Shown one piece after another: positions 1 through 7,031 of a DNA stretch of 64,000 bases. The stretch's first letter is position 1; each line of letters starts with the position of its first letter. Origin of the DNA: Glycomyces sp. TRM65418 (GTDB taxonomy: Bacteria > Actinomycetota > Actinomycetes > Mycobacteriales > Micromonosporaceae); contig NZ_JAJFAX010000012.1 in assembly GCF_019710475.1 (NCBI RefSeq), positions 48,789 to 112,788 of the forward strand, in the 5' to 3' direction. The notes under the pieces are model-generated. The model saw only the letters and a program-made list of their open reading frames with translations. It ran no database searches and was not told where the DNA came from. A program made the position numbers and the translations under genes.

Positions 1-562
1 CGTCCACGCGTACCGCCCGGTTCGCATACGCCGCTTCCTCGGCAGGCCCGCTCCGTGACCCTACCGTTGGGGCCGGCTCCCTGCCGCGGGCCTTGGCATT
101 CAACGGGCGGCTTGGTCGCAACAATGTCTGACTGCAGCCGAATCGCCGCATTCGTCGAGTATTTCGGCGAACCTCGTGCACGGTGTCATTCGCCGATCGC
201 CACTCGGAGCCCCACGGGCATCGTTGCAACGTTCGGCCAAGGTTTCCTGCCGCTTTCCTGCCGCTTTCCCGCCGCTTTCCCGCCTCGTAGATCGCGCGTT
301 CCCCGGCAATTCGAACTTCGCGCCGGTGCTCGACCGGATTGGGAGCGGTGAGTTCGATCCGGCCGTGCCGGAATGGATCTGGTGCCGTAGAGCTCCGTTG
401 GGAGACAATCGAAACCGCAATGTTCGATTTGATTCGTCGTTTATTTCAAGGAGCTAGTCTGGATCAAAGTACCGATCGAAAGCGCTGCGTCATCCCGACC
501 GGCCCTCGCCGCCTGTCCACGGTTATGAGTGGCCCTTCCCCTCGATGCAATAGGAGATACCG
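1..562. other. Left-edge intergenic region, no supported gene
   Basis: I see no reading frame here with a convincing start, ribosome binding site and protein-like composition; the short frames on both strands are GC-driven. The stretch holds a tandem 11-bp repeat at 243-284 and turns AT-richer at about 420-475, just upstream of the regulator gene, where its promoter probably lies. No confident -35/-10 pair was found: a TTGATT at 429-434 and a TAGTCT at 455-460 are 20 bp apart, which is too far for a standard promoter. Confidence 0.5.
243..284. repeat. Four tandem 11-bp direct repeats upstream of the regulator
   Basis: About 3.8 copies of an 11-bp unit (CTTTCCYGCCG) lie head to tail, beginning with a partial copy at 243-252 and continuing at 253, 264 and 275. 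The spacing of 11 bp places each copy on the same DNA face. Direct repeats with about one helical turn of phasing are typical operator layouts for cluster-situated activators such as SARP proteins. Here that role is inferred only from the pattern and from the position 280 bp upstream of the regulator. Confidence 0.4.
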
Positions 563-1312
563 GTGACAAGAAACAATGGCCCCTCGAACGTCAAGCCAGC
601 TTCTCTCACTCGAGTTCACACGCTCCTCGACAGTACTCATCACCATCCCCGGCATCATCCCTCCGAGGATCGCCGGACCATTGCGGTGGCGGTTGCCTCC
701 GCCGATATGGTCACGCTCCACGGCCTCACTTCGATCATCGGCGCTCAAGACGAGTTCGAAGTCGTGCACAGTGAACGCGACATCGACGTCTCGCTGTCCG
801 CGCTCGCCGAGCATCGACCTGATGTCTACGTCATCGAGTCCTGCTTCGGCGGCGACTGCGTGCTGGAGACCGTGGTACGGGCCGCCTGTCCCGTCCCGGT
901 GCTCATCGTTTCCCGCCACCGTTCCGCCCTGGTGCTCCAGCGCGCGATGCGCCACGGCGCCAGGGGGTACATCCCGCTAGAGGCCAGGCCGTCCATGCTG
1001 GGCGAAGCCATGCTGCGGATCGTCTCCGGATCGGTGTACCTGGACCCTGGCCTGGGGGCGGAGTTGGCCGAGCGCCGTGGCATCCATACCCTCAGCGAGC
1101 GCGAACTCGACGTCCTGCATCTGGTCGCCATCGGGCACACCACGGCCGAGATCGCCGCGTCACTGTATGTCAGCGAGCGGACGGTCGAAGCCTGCCGCTC
1201 CTCGCTCAAGAGCAAGCTCGGCCTGAGAACCAAGGCGCAGATCCATGCGTACGCCTGGAACAAGGGCCTGATCACCGCCTGCTCCTGCGTACCGGTGCCC
1301 GGTGCCGGCTGA
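563..1312 (+). CDS. NarL/LuxR-family regulator with a degenerate receiver domain
   Basis: A 249-aa DNA-binding regulator, most likely the cluster-situated control gene of the thiopeptide operon. The GTG start at 563 follows AGGAG (552-556) with 6-nt spacing. Residues about 38-165 have the receiver fold, but its chemistry is gone. The phospho-acceptor Asp at the end of beta-3 is Glu92 (VYVIES), the acidic pair after beta-1 is reduced to SAD, and the conserved Lys after the GARGY motif is Leu. Residues about 177-232 form a LuxR-type helix-turn-helix (TLSERELDVL, then SERTVEACRSSLKSKLGL). The Glu may mimic constitutive phosphorylation, or activity may depend on ligand binding. The gene converges on the precursor-peptide end of the biosynthetic operon, separated by a strong hairpin. 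Pathway-specific control is an inference from position. Confidence 0.85.
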   Translation: MTRNNGPSNVKPASLTRVHTLLDSTHHHPRHHPSEDRRTIAVAVASADMVTLHGLTSIIGAQDEFEVVHSERDIDVSLSALAEHRPDVYVIESCFGGDCVLETVVRAACPVPVLIVSRHRSALVLQRAMRHGARGYIPLEARPSMLGEAMLRIVSGSVYLDPGLGAELAERRGIHTLSERELDVLHLVAIGHTTAEIAASLYVSERTVEACRSSLKSKLGLRTKAQIHAYAWNKGLITACSCVPVPGAG

Positions 1313-1394
1313 TCGCCGCGAGCGGGCGGCCTCCCTGCGACACGCCCAGGATCCGTTGCTTCGGGCGCCGTTCGGAGCGGTATATTTCTAGCTC

Positions 1395-1425
1395 GGGCCC
1401 GGGACGTCACTAGCGTCCCGGGCCC
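1395..1425. terminator. Perfect 12-bp hairpin between the regulator and precursor A
   Basis: Arms GGGCCCGGGACG (1395-1406) and CGTCCCGGGCCC (1414-1425) pair perfectly around a 7-nt loop. The hairpin lies between two convergent genes and can act on both transcripts, but no U-tract follows on either strand. It is one of two copies; the other is between the two precursor genes. Confidence 0.7.
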
Positions 1426-1452
1426 TCGCGAGTGTCACGGCTTTTCTTCGGC

Positions 1453-1644
1453 TCAGGTCGAGGTCAGCGAGCAGCACGAGCAGCCGACGCAGCACGAGCA
1501 GGAGTCGCACGAACTCGAACTCGACGACGCGCCGGTCTCCGGCAGTGCGACGGCGTCGCGCACCGTGGCGACTTCGATCGCGTCGAAGGACAGGTCGTCC
1601 AGGTCGAGGCCCTCGAAGTCGAATGCAGCAGTCTGAGTGTTCAC
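1453..1644 (-). CDS. Thiopeptide precursor peptide A
   Basis: A 63-aa ribosomal precursor. The GTG start at 1644 follows AAGGAGG with 8-nt spacing, which decides against the longer upstream frame. The leader (about residues 1-44) is acidic (DFEGLDLDDLSFDAIEV), as is usual for leaders read by YcaO/ThiF and LanB-type enzymes, and it ends in LPETGA followed by a Ser run. The C-terminal core is packed with Ser and Cys: SCDSCSCCVGCSCCSLTST (45-63). Cys residues would become thiazoles, and Ser/Thr would become dehydroalanine/dehydrobutyrine or the pyridine. If the core begins at Ser45, Ser1 and Ser12 are the natural partners for [4+2] cyclisation. It is the last gene of the operon. The core boundary is an inference. 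Confidence 0.9.
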   Translation of the reverse strand: MNTQTAAFDFEGLDLDDLSFDAIEVATVRDAVALPETGASSSSSSCDSCSCCVGCSCCSLTST

Positions 1645-1685
1645 ATCAATCACCTCCTTCCAAAATGGTTTCCGCACTCGACCAC

Positions 1686-1716
1686 GGGCCCGGGATGTCA
1701 CTAGCGTCCCGGGCCC
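1686..1716 (-). terminator. Hairpin between the two precursor genes
   Basis: A 12-bp stem (1686-1697 with 1705-1716) and 7-nt loop lie between the stop of precursor B and the start of precursor A. The minus-strand transcript has one A-C mismatch, and there is no U-tract. It may be a partial terminator or an RNA-stabilising structure that sets the ratio of the two precursor mRNAs. Confidence 0.55.
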
Positions 1717-1743
1717 TCGCGAGTGTCACGGCTTTTCTTCGGC

Positions 1744-1935
1744 TCAGGTCGAGGTCAGCGAGCAGCAGGAGCAGCCGACGCAGCACGAGCAGGAGTCGCA
1801 CGAACTCGAGGCCGAGGACGCGCCGGTCTCCGGCAGTGCGACGGCGTCGCGCACCGTGGCGACTTCGATCGCGTCGAAGGACAGGTCGTCCAGGTCGAGG
1901 CCTTCGAAGTCGAATGCAGCAGTCTGAGTGTTCAC
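1744..1935 (-). CDS. Thiopeptide precursor peptide B
   Basis: A 63-aa paralogue of the neighbouring precursor, differing in one residue (Ala42 instead of Ser42) within the Ser run at the leader-core boundary. The C-terminal 19 residues are identical, so both genes should give the same product if the core begins at Ser45; if the core begins earlier, two congeners are possible. The GTG start at 1935 lies one base after the stop codon of the upstream dehydrogenase homologue. Its AAGGAGG (1944-1950) is inside that gene's last codons, so translation is probably coupled. The second copy with its own strong RBS suggests selection for high precursor dosage. Confidence 0.9.
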   Translation of the reverse strand: MNTQTAAFDFEGLDLDDLSFDAIEVATVRDAVALPETGASSASSSCDSCSCCVGCSCCSLTST

Positions 1936-1936
1936 A

Positions 1937-3214
1937 TCAATCACCTCCTTCCAAAGGGATTTCCGCACCGGACGGCGTCGCCGCCAGGCGAGGTTCATGG
2001 TGAGCGGGGCCTCCGCTGGCGCTGCCGAAGAACGCCACCAGCTCGGGCCGCTCCACTCCCGAGAGGCGTCCGGTCAGGTGCCAGCTCTCGTGGCATGCCA
2101 GGGCCACTCGCTCGATGTCTATGCCGCCCAGGTCTTCCAGGCACACCGGCATGTCCCAGGCCGCTAGGCGCTGCGACAGTGCTTCGGCGAAGGTCGCCCG
2201 TCCCAGCGGGACGGCCACGGCGCGGTCGAGGCGGGACAGGCGATCGGCGTCGCCGAGTCGGGGACCGATGGCGCCGCCCCCGCCGATCGCGGCCAGGTAG
2301 GCCGGCAGCAGGGCGCTCATCGTCCTGCCCTTGGGCAGTCCGTAGATGGTGCACAATGGATCTTGCAGGTACCACAGGACGTGGTCGTACCGGCCGCGCC
2401 CCAACCCGACCAGCTGCGTGGCGGAGACCGCTACGATCCACACGAGCTCCGCCCGCGCCTGCGCATCGGCGGGATCGGCGCTCAGGCGATCGAGCGCGGC
2501 GAGGCATTGCGCGGCGAGGGTCTCGGCCAGTGCGTCGGTGACGTCCAGAGCCGCTCCGGCGAGGTAGGGGCAGACGATCCGGGCGAGGGTCTCCACACCG
2601 CCTTCGATGACCGCCGCCGTCGGCAGGGACGCACTCAGGTCGGGATCGATGAGTGCCGATGTCGAGGCCAGCCGGCCCGACACCATCAGCCGTCGCTGCC
2701 CTTCATGGACGACCGCGGCGACGCTGTTGAGCTCCGAGCCGGTGGCGGTGGTCGTGGGCAGCAGCAGGCTCGGCAGCCCCGGGCGCAGATGGGCGCCCCG
2801 CTCCCCGTCGAGGTCCAGCAGCGGTCCGCTTCGCCATCGATCGCTTTCCAGCAGTTCGAAGTTGGTCGAGGCCAGCGCGGCGAGTTTAGCGGTGTCCATG
2901 GTGCTGCCTCCGCCGATGCCGACGACGAGATCCGCGCCGCAGGCGGTGACCGCGTCGACTGCGGTCACGACGGCGTCCAAGGTGGGCACGCCCGCGACCC
3001 GGGTGACGGACACGGCCGGGACCCCATGGGCGGAGAGGCGGGCGAGCAGGTCTCGGCCGGTCTCGGATTCGGCCACTCGCGCGTCGATGAGCACTGCTGG
3101 CGCCGATCCCAGTGCCGCCGCCTGCGGGCCCAGGTCCGCCGCGCGCCCCGATCCGAATCCGATGAGGGTCGGCACCTGCCAGTCGACCGCGGTCGCGGGC
3201 GGGTTCACGGTCAT
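1937..3214 (-). CDS. Iron-containing alcohol dehydrogenase homologue with altered metal site
   Basis: A 425-aa protein of the group III (iron) alcohol dehydrogenase fold. The nucleotide-binding GGGS is at 101-104 with Asp107, and an N-terminal Rossmann-like half leads into a helical C-terminal half. By family comparison with FucO, the metal ligands are mostly not conserved: Asp is Glu208 and His is Arg212 (GGVETLAR), the third His may be His278 (YDHVLW), and the His of the usual PHG motif is Lys295 (GLPKG). It may be metal-independent or have a different reaction, as in other families built on this fold. It overlaps the upstream aminotransferase (ATGA) and touches precursor B, so it belongs to the operon. 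A tailoring role, such as reduction of a carbonyl on the peptide or on a building block, is speculative. Confidence 0.75.
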   Translation of the reverse strand: MTVNPPATAVDWQVPTLIGFGSGRAADLGPQAAALGSAPAVLIDARVAESETGRDLLARLSAHGVPAVSVTRVAGVPTLDAVVTAVDAVTACGADLVVGIGGGSTMDTAKLAALASTNFELLESDRWRSGPLLDLDGERGAHLRPGLPSLLLPTTTATGSELNSVAAVVHEGQRRLMVSGRLASTSALIDPDLSASLPTAAVIEGGVETLARIVCPYLAGAALDVTDALAETLAAQCLAALDRLSADPADAQARAELVWIVAVSATQLVGLGRGRYDHVLWYLQDPLCTIYGLPKGRTMSALLPAYLAAIGGGGAIGPRLGDADRLSRLDRAVAVPLGRATFAEALSQRLAAWDMPVCLEDLGGIDIERVALACHESWHLTGRLSGVERPELVAFFGSASGGPAHHEPRLAATPSGAEIPLEGGD

Positions 3215-4479
3215 GACAGGTCCAGTTCGTCGAAGACCTGACCGGCGGCGTCGGCGATGAGCTTCACATCGTCGTCGTCGATGATCAGCGGCGGCATCAG
3301 GCTGAAGCCCCGGTCGGAGAGGTGGACGATCACGCCGAGCGACCGGAACCGCTCCACCACGACCGCCGCCTGCGCCACGTCGACCGTGCCGCCCGGGCCT
3401 TGCAGGCCGACGCCCAGCATCAGGCCGCGGCCGGTGGGCGCGAGCGCCTGGCCGCGAGCGCGCGGCAGGGCGTCGGTCAGCATCGCGGTCAGTCGCTCGC
3501 CGGAGCGCAGCGATCGGGAGACCAGGTCGTCGGCCTCGATGACGTCGAGCGTGGCCAGGGCGGCCGCGCAGGCCAGTGGATTGCCCGCCTGGGTCTCCCC
3601 GGTGCGCAGGACGGCGCCGCCCGCGGCGAACGCCTCCCAGACGCGCTGGTGGATCAGGACCGCCGACATCGGCAGGAAGCCGCCGTTGATCCCTTTGGAC
3701 ATGACCAGCAGGTCCGGTCGCAGGCCCGTCCACTCCGCGGCGAACATCGACCCGGTGCGGCCGAAGCCGGTGGCGACCTCGTCGACGATCAGGCAGATGT
3801 CGTTCGCCTCGCACAGGTCGTTCAAGCCGGAGAAGAAGTGCTCGTGCGGCACGAGCACGCCCGCCGATCCGAGCACCGGTTCGACGATGACGGCGGCCAG
3901 GCGGCCGGCGGCGGCCCGCAGCCGCTCCAGGGCGTCGGCCGCTCCCCGCTCGTCCAGGGGGGTCGGCACGTGCATGACCGCCGAGCGGTCCACGCCGTAC
4001 TCGTCCTGTTCGAGGTCCTCGCCGGTCACGGCCATGGCGCTGTCCAGTGTGCCGTGGTAGGAATCGGCCAGCGCGGCGACCGTGTCGCGCTCGGGCCGGC
4101 CGATCAGCCGCTGGTAGCGGCGGGCGAGTTTGAGTGCGGTGTCGACTGCGCCCGCCCCGGAAGTGTTGTAGAAGACCTTGGTCAGTTCCGGCCTCGGGCT
4201 GATCTCCACCAGGCGGGAGGCCAGCAGTTGGGCCGGTTCGTTGCCGTAGCGGAACAGCGTCCCGTAGGAGAGCCGGTCGAGCTGCGCGCGGATCGCGGCC
4301 TGGATGCGCGGTTCGTCGAAGCCGCAGTGCATGTTCCACAGTGCCGCGTTGGCGCTGACGTACTCCCTGCCGTTCTGGTCGACCAGGCGGCTGCCGCGCC
4401 CTTCGGTGATCGTCACCGGGGAGGAGAGGTAGCGGCCCATGTCGGTCATGGGGTGCCACAGCGGGTAATCGTCGGTCAT
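3211..4479 (-). CDS. Class III PLP-dependent aminotransferase
   Basis: A 422-aa member of the omega-aminotransferase family. The N-terminal LWHPMTD and the central LIVDEVATGFGRTG (Asp233, pyridine-nitrogen contact) are typical of the family. The Schiff-base lysine is Lys262 in the MSKGINGGFLP motif. Length is normal, and the active site looks intact. It starts by ATGA overlap with the unknown 627-aa gene and ends by ATGA overlap with the dehydrogenase homologue, so the three are translated as a unit. Known minimal thiopeptide pathways do not need an aminotransferase. It may install or remove an amino group on a terminal carbonyl, or supply an amine that caps the C-terminus; neither substrate is visible in the sequence. 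Confidence 0.85.
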   Translation of the reverse strand: MTDDYPLWHPMTDMGRYLSSPVTITEGRGSRLVDQNGREYVSANAALWNMHCGFDEPRIQAAIRAQLDRLSYGTLFRYGNEPAQLLASRLVEISPRPELTKVFYNTSGAGAVDTALKLARRYQRLIGRPERDTVAALADSYHGTLDSAMAVTGEDLEQDEYGVDRSAVMHVPTPLDERGAADALERLRAAAGRLAAVIVEPVLGSAGVLVPHEHFFSGLNDLCEANDICLIVDEVATGFGRTGSMFAAEWTGLRPDLLVMSKGINGGFLPMSAVLIHQRVWEAFAAGGAVLRTGETQAGNPLACAAALATLDVIEADDLVSRSLRSGERLTAMLTDALPRARGQALAPTGRGLMLGVGLQGPGGTVDVAQAAVVVERFRSLGVIVHLSDRGFSLMPPLIIDDDDVKLIADAAGQVFDELDLS

Positions 4480-6359
4480 GCCGTCCTCTTTCCTGCGGGT
4501 AGGACACCGGTGGCGGCCAGTGCCGCTTCGGCGGCGGCGACCGCTTTCGCGGCCGTGGCGGCGGCGAGCCGCCGGTCGCGGGCCAGGGTCTCGGCCGCGT
4601 CGTCGGGGCGGTCGAGCCGGATCTCGACGGCGGCGGCCAGCGCCGGAGCGAGACGGTGGGCGCGTCCCGCCGCGTGAAGGTAGTAGCGGTCGTCGAACTG
4701 GAGCATCGCGGCGGAGGCGGGCCAGTTCGGGCGGCTGGCGGACGCGTGCGTCAGCGGGCCGCCGCAGCCGCTCACCCGCAGCCCGGCCCGTCCGGTCGGT
4801 TCGAACAGGCGCGGGTGCTCGCCGCTGAGGGCGGCCACCGCGAGCGCGGCGTCGAGGACCCGCCCGAGCCAGGGCCGGTCGGCGTCGGCCATGCCCTCGG
4901 GGCGGCAGCGGCAGCCGTTCGCGGCCGCGGGCAGGGCCCGGATCTCGGCACGGAGCGCGTTCAGGTCGTCGCCGGTCTTGCCGACGGCCGGTCCCGCGCG
5001 GCCGAGGAGGACGGTGCCGTCGGCCTCGACGTACAGTTGCCGTCCGGTCGAGGCCGGGCAGGGGCCGTGGCCGAGGCGGCACAGCCCCGCGACGAGCGCG
5101 CCGGGATCGAACAGCCGGGAGTGGCATCGGCCGTGGCGCCAGGCCTGGTCGATGTCGACGAGCACCGGCTCGGCCGATTCGATCCAGACCAGGTCCGGTC
5201 TGTCGGAAGCGGTGCCGTATGCGCCCGGGGCGCAGACCTCTTCGATGTCGTGCACCGCCGCGTGCGCGACCGAGGCGGCGTCCGGCCTGCGCGCCCGCAC
5301 CGTGCCGCCGGCGTCCACGACCGAGCCGAGCCACCGCTCGTGCGCGGTGACCGGTTCGTCGTGCTCCCACCACAGGTCCTCGACGCCGACGGTCACCGGC
5401 GGGGGCGCACCGCGTCCGGTGCAGGCCCGTTGCAGCCCGGCCCGTGAACGCCGCCGGTCCTCGCGCAGCCGAACGGCGGTGTCGGTCTGCGGCGGACATC
5501 CGGCCAGCGCCCCTCGGGACGACAGCCGGCGCAGGGTGGACAGGTCGGTCTCGATCACGGCGTCGGGGACCGCTCGGAGCAGTGCGGCCAGCCGGTCCGC
5601 GGGCCAGTGGCCCTCCCGCCCCGCGAGAACCCGGACCAGCGGCCGCAGTCGGTGCGCGGCGAACGCGGACAGTGCCGACCGCACTCGCCCGACGTCGGTG
5701 CGGTCCGCAGTGGCCTCGACGGTGACCCCGCCGGTCGCGAAGGACGACACGGCCGCGGCGACCTCCGCGTCGACCGCGTCGGGATCGATCCGGGGATGCA
5801 GCAGCGGCAGGCGCGGGCCCTGGTCGGCCGCACGACGCAGCCGCTCGGCGAGGTCGCGCCAGTCGGTGTCGCCGTTCGCGATGAGCGGCACGGTCATCGA
5901 CGCCGCCGACCTGGCGGCGATGTGGCGCAGTTCTTCGATCGTCTCCTCGCCGACCGGGACGCCGAGCCGGGCGGCCTGCGCGGCCGCGACGGCGCCGGAG
6001 CGGTAGAGGCGGCCGAGGTCGGCTTCGGCGACCAGTTCGGGCCCCGCCCCGCCGCGATGGACCAGCCGCGCCCGATCACCGTCCGGTTCGGCGTGCGCGA
6101 CGGACACGCCGCGCCCGGCCAGGCCGTCGCCGAGGGCTTCGGCGACCGCCCGTGTCGACCGGTCGCTGACGAGCACGACCGCGTCAGGGCGCGAACGCGC
6201 CAGGTCCCGAGCCCATTCGGGGACCGTCCCCGCCGGCCCGGCCGTCACCAGCCGGGCCCCGGCCGCCGCCGCGACGGCGGCCGCGGCCAGGTCCGGGAAG
6301 CAGTCGAGTCGGCCCCACCGGTTGCGGCGCAGGCGGACCATGAGCACGAGACGCCTCAT
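4476..6359 (-). CDS. Unrecognised 627-aa protein in the thiopeptide operon
   Basis: I do not recognise this family. The start at 6359 is fixed by an ATGA overlap with the membrane-protein gene. Residues about 1-110 read like an alternating beta/alpha Rossmann or B12-binding-like domain (LDCFPDLAAAAVAAAAGARL, then PDAVVLVSDRS). Residues about 150-290 could be part of a TIM-barrel-like fold. Cysteines cluster late in the chain (GRCHSR, GLCRLGHGPC, GCRCRPEG), but there is no CxxxCxxC radical-SAM motif, so a degenerate cobalamin/radical-SAM-like protein is only a weak idea. The C-terminal 60 residues are Ala-rich helix. Operon position between the transporter block and the aminotransferase argues for a tailoring, scaffold or immunity role. 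Confidence 0.7.
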   Translation of the reverse strand: MRRLVLMVRLRRNRWGRLDCFPDLAAAAVAAAAGARLVTAGPAGTVPEWARDLARSRPDAVVLVSDRSTRAVAEALGDGLAGRGVSVAHAEPDGDRARLVHRGGAGPELVAEADLGRLYRSGAVAAAQAARLGVPVGEETIEELRHIAARSAASMTVPLIANGDTDWRDLAERLRRAADQGPRLPLLHPRIDPDAVDAEVAAAVSSFATGGVTVEATADRTDVGRVRSALSAFAAHRLRPLVRVLAGREGHWPADRLAALLRAVPDAVIETDLSTLRRLSSRGALAGCPPQTDTAVRLREDRRRSRAGLQRACTGRGAPPPVTVGVEDLWWEHDEPVTAHERWLGSVVDAGGTVRARRPDAASVAHAAVHDIEEVCAPGAYGTASDRPDLVWIESAEPVLVDIDQAWRHGRCHSRLFDPGALVAGLCRLGHGPCPASTGRQLYVEADGTVLLGRAGPAVGKTGDDLNALRAEIRALPAAANGCRCRPEGMADADRPWLGRVLDAALAVAALSGEHPRLFEPTGRAGLRVSGCGGPLTHASASRPNWPASAAMLQFDDRYYLHAAGRAHRLAPALAAAVEIRLDRPDDAAETLARDRRLAAATAAKAVAAAEAALAATGVLPAGKRTA

Positions 6360-6979
6360 GCGGGCACCTCCTCGCGGACGCGCGGAAGCCGGGCCGCCGC
6401 CCACTGCACGGCGGCGACGTTCATCGCCATCGTCGTGGTGAAGGGCACCACCATGGCCGCCGGGAGGAACAGGCCGAGACCCGCGAAGATCACCGGAGCC
6501 ATGTAGCGGGCGAAGAACCGCTGCCGCGGGTCGTCGACGCCTGAGGCCCGCAACGCCAGGAGCCCGACCACGGTCCCCGCCAGTGTCAGCGCCGCGGCCC
6601 ACGCCAGGCCCCCGGGTCCCTGCGTCGCCGGTGAGGACGACAGCGTCCGCAATCCGTAGAACGCCGCCTCGTCGGCGGCCGGGCCGGTTCGGCTCCACAG
6701 CGCGATGGTCACCACCACCAGGATCTGCGCCACGGTGAAGACCGTGCCGACGCGCTCGAACCATCCGCGAGGGGGCTTCGGCGCGGCCGGGTCGCGCTGG
6801 CGCTCGATGCGACGCTCGGCGCCGCGTACCAGCCACGGCCAGGTGAGGACCCGCCACCCGGCGCCGAGCAGCAACACCGCCCAGCCCCAGGACACGGCCT
6901 CCGGGCCGATCACCTCGGCGATCGGCGCGATGATCGACTCGGTCGCCGCGCCGATGCGGTCGAGGAGGTCACTCCACAT
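6356..6979 (-). CDS. Small polytopic membrane protein, YidC/Oxa1-like
   Basis: A 207-aa integral membrane protein with about five hydrophobic segments: around residues 28-48, 75-95, 120-145, 160-178 and 182-198. A basic loop (RRIERQRDPAAPKPPRGW) follows the first. The last part (a LFLPAAM helix, then FTTTMAMNVAAVQW) resembles the C-terminal YidC/Oxa1 helices with their Pro-Ala and Asn...Gln pattern. The protein is somewhat shorter than bacterial YidC and lacks a clear second conserved half. The ATG at 6979 follows GGAG with 8-nt spacing and lies 52 bp after the permease gene. It may help insert or export the mature peptide, or protect the producer. The YidC relation is a visual judgement. Confidence 0.65.
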   Translation of the reverse strand: MWSDLLDRIGAATESIIAPIAEVIGPEAVSWGWAVLLLGAGWRVLTWPWLVRGAERRIERQRDPAAPKPPRGWFERVGTVFTVAQILVVVTIALWSRTGPAADEAAFYGLRTLSSSPATQGPGGLAWAAALTLAGTVVGLLALRASGVDDPRQRFFARYMAPVIFAGLGLFLPAAMVVPFTTTMAMNVAAVQWAAARLPRVREEVPA

Positions 6980-7031
6980 TGCAGGGCTCCGTTCTGTCAG
7001 CGGTCGGGGGTGGTCGATTGGGGCCGCTCGC

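Larger units (their letters stand above)
1395..1968. repeat. Tandem duplication of the precursor gene unit (period 291 bp)
   Basis: Two near-identical units, 1395-1677 and 1686-1968, each hold a downstream hairpin, a complete precursor gene and its ribosome binding site. Starts, stops and hairpins of the two copies are all exactly 291 bp apart. Few bases differ, and only one of the differences changes an amino acid in the peptide. This points to a recent duplication or ongoing gene conversion. Confidence 0.9.

Noticed and set aside
1453..1701. 82-aa version of precursor A with an upstream ATG
   Set aside because: The GTG at 1644 has an ideal RBS and gives a normal acidic leader; the extra residues read through the RBS itself.
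4476..6359. Radical-SAM tailoring enzyme for the 627-aa protein
   Set aside because: No CxxxCxxC cluster motif; only a vague B12-binding-like N-terminus.
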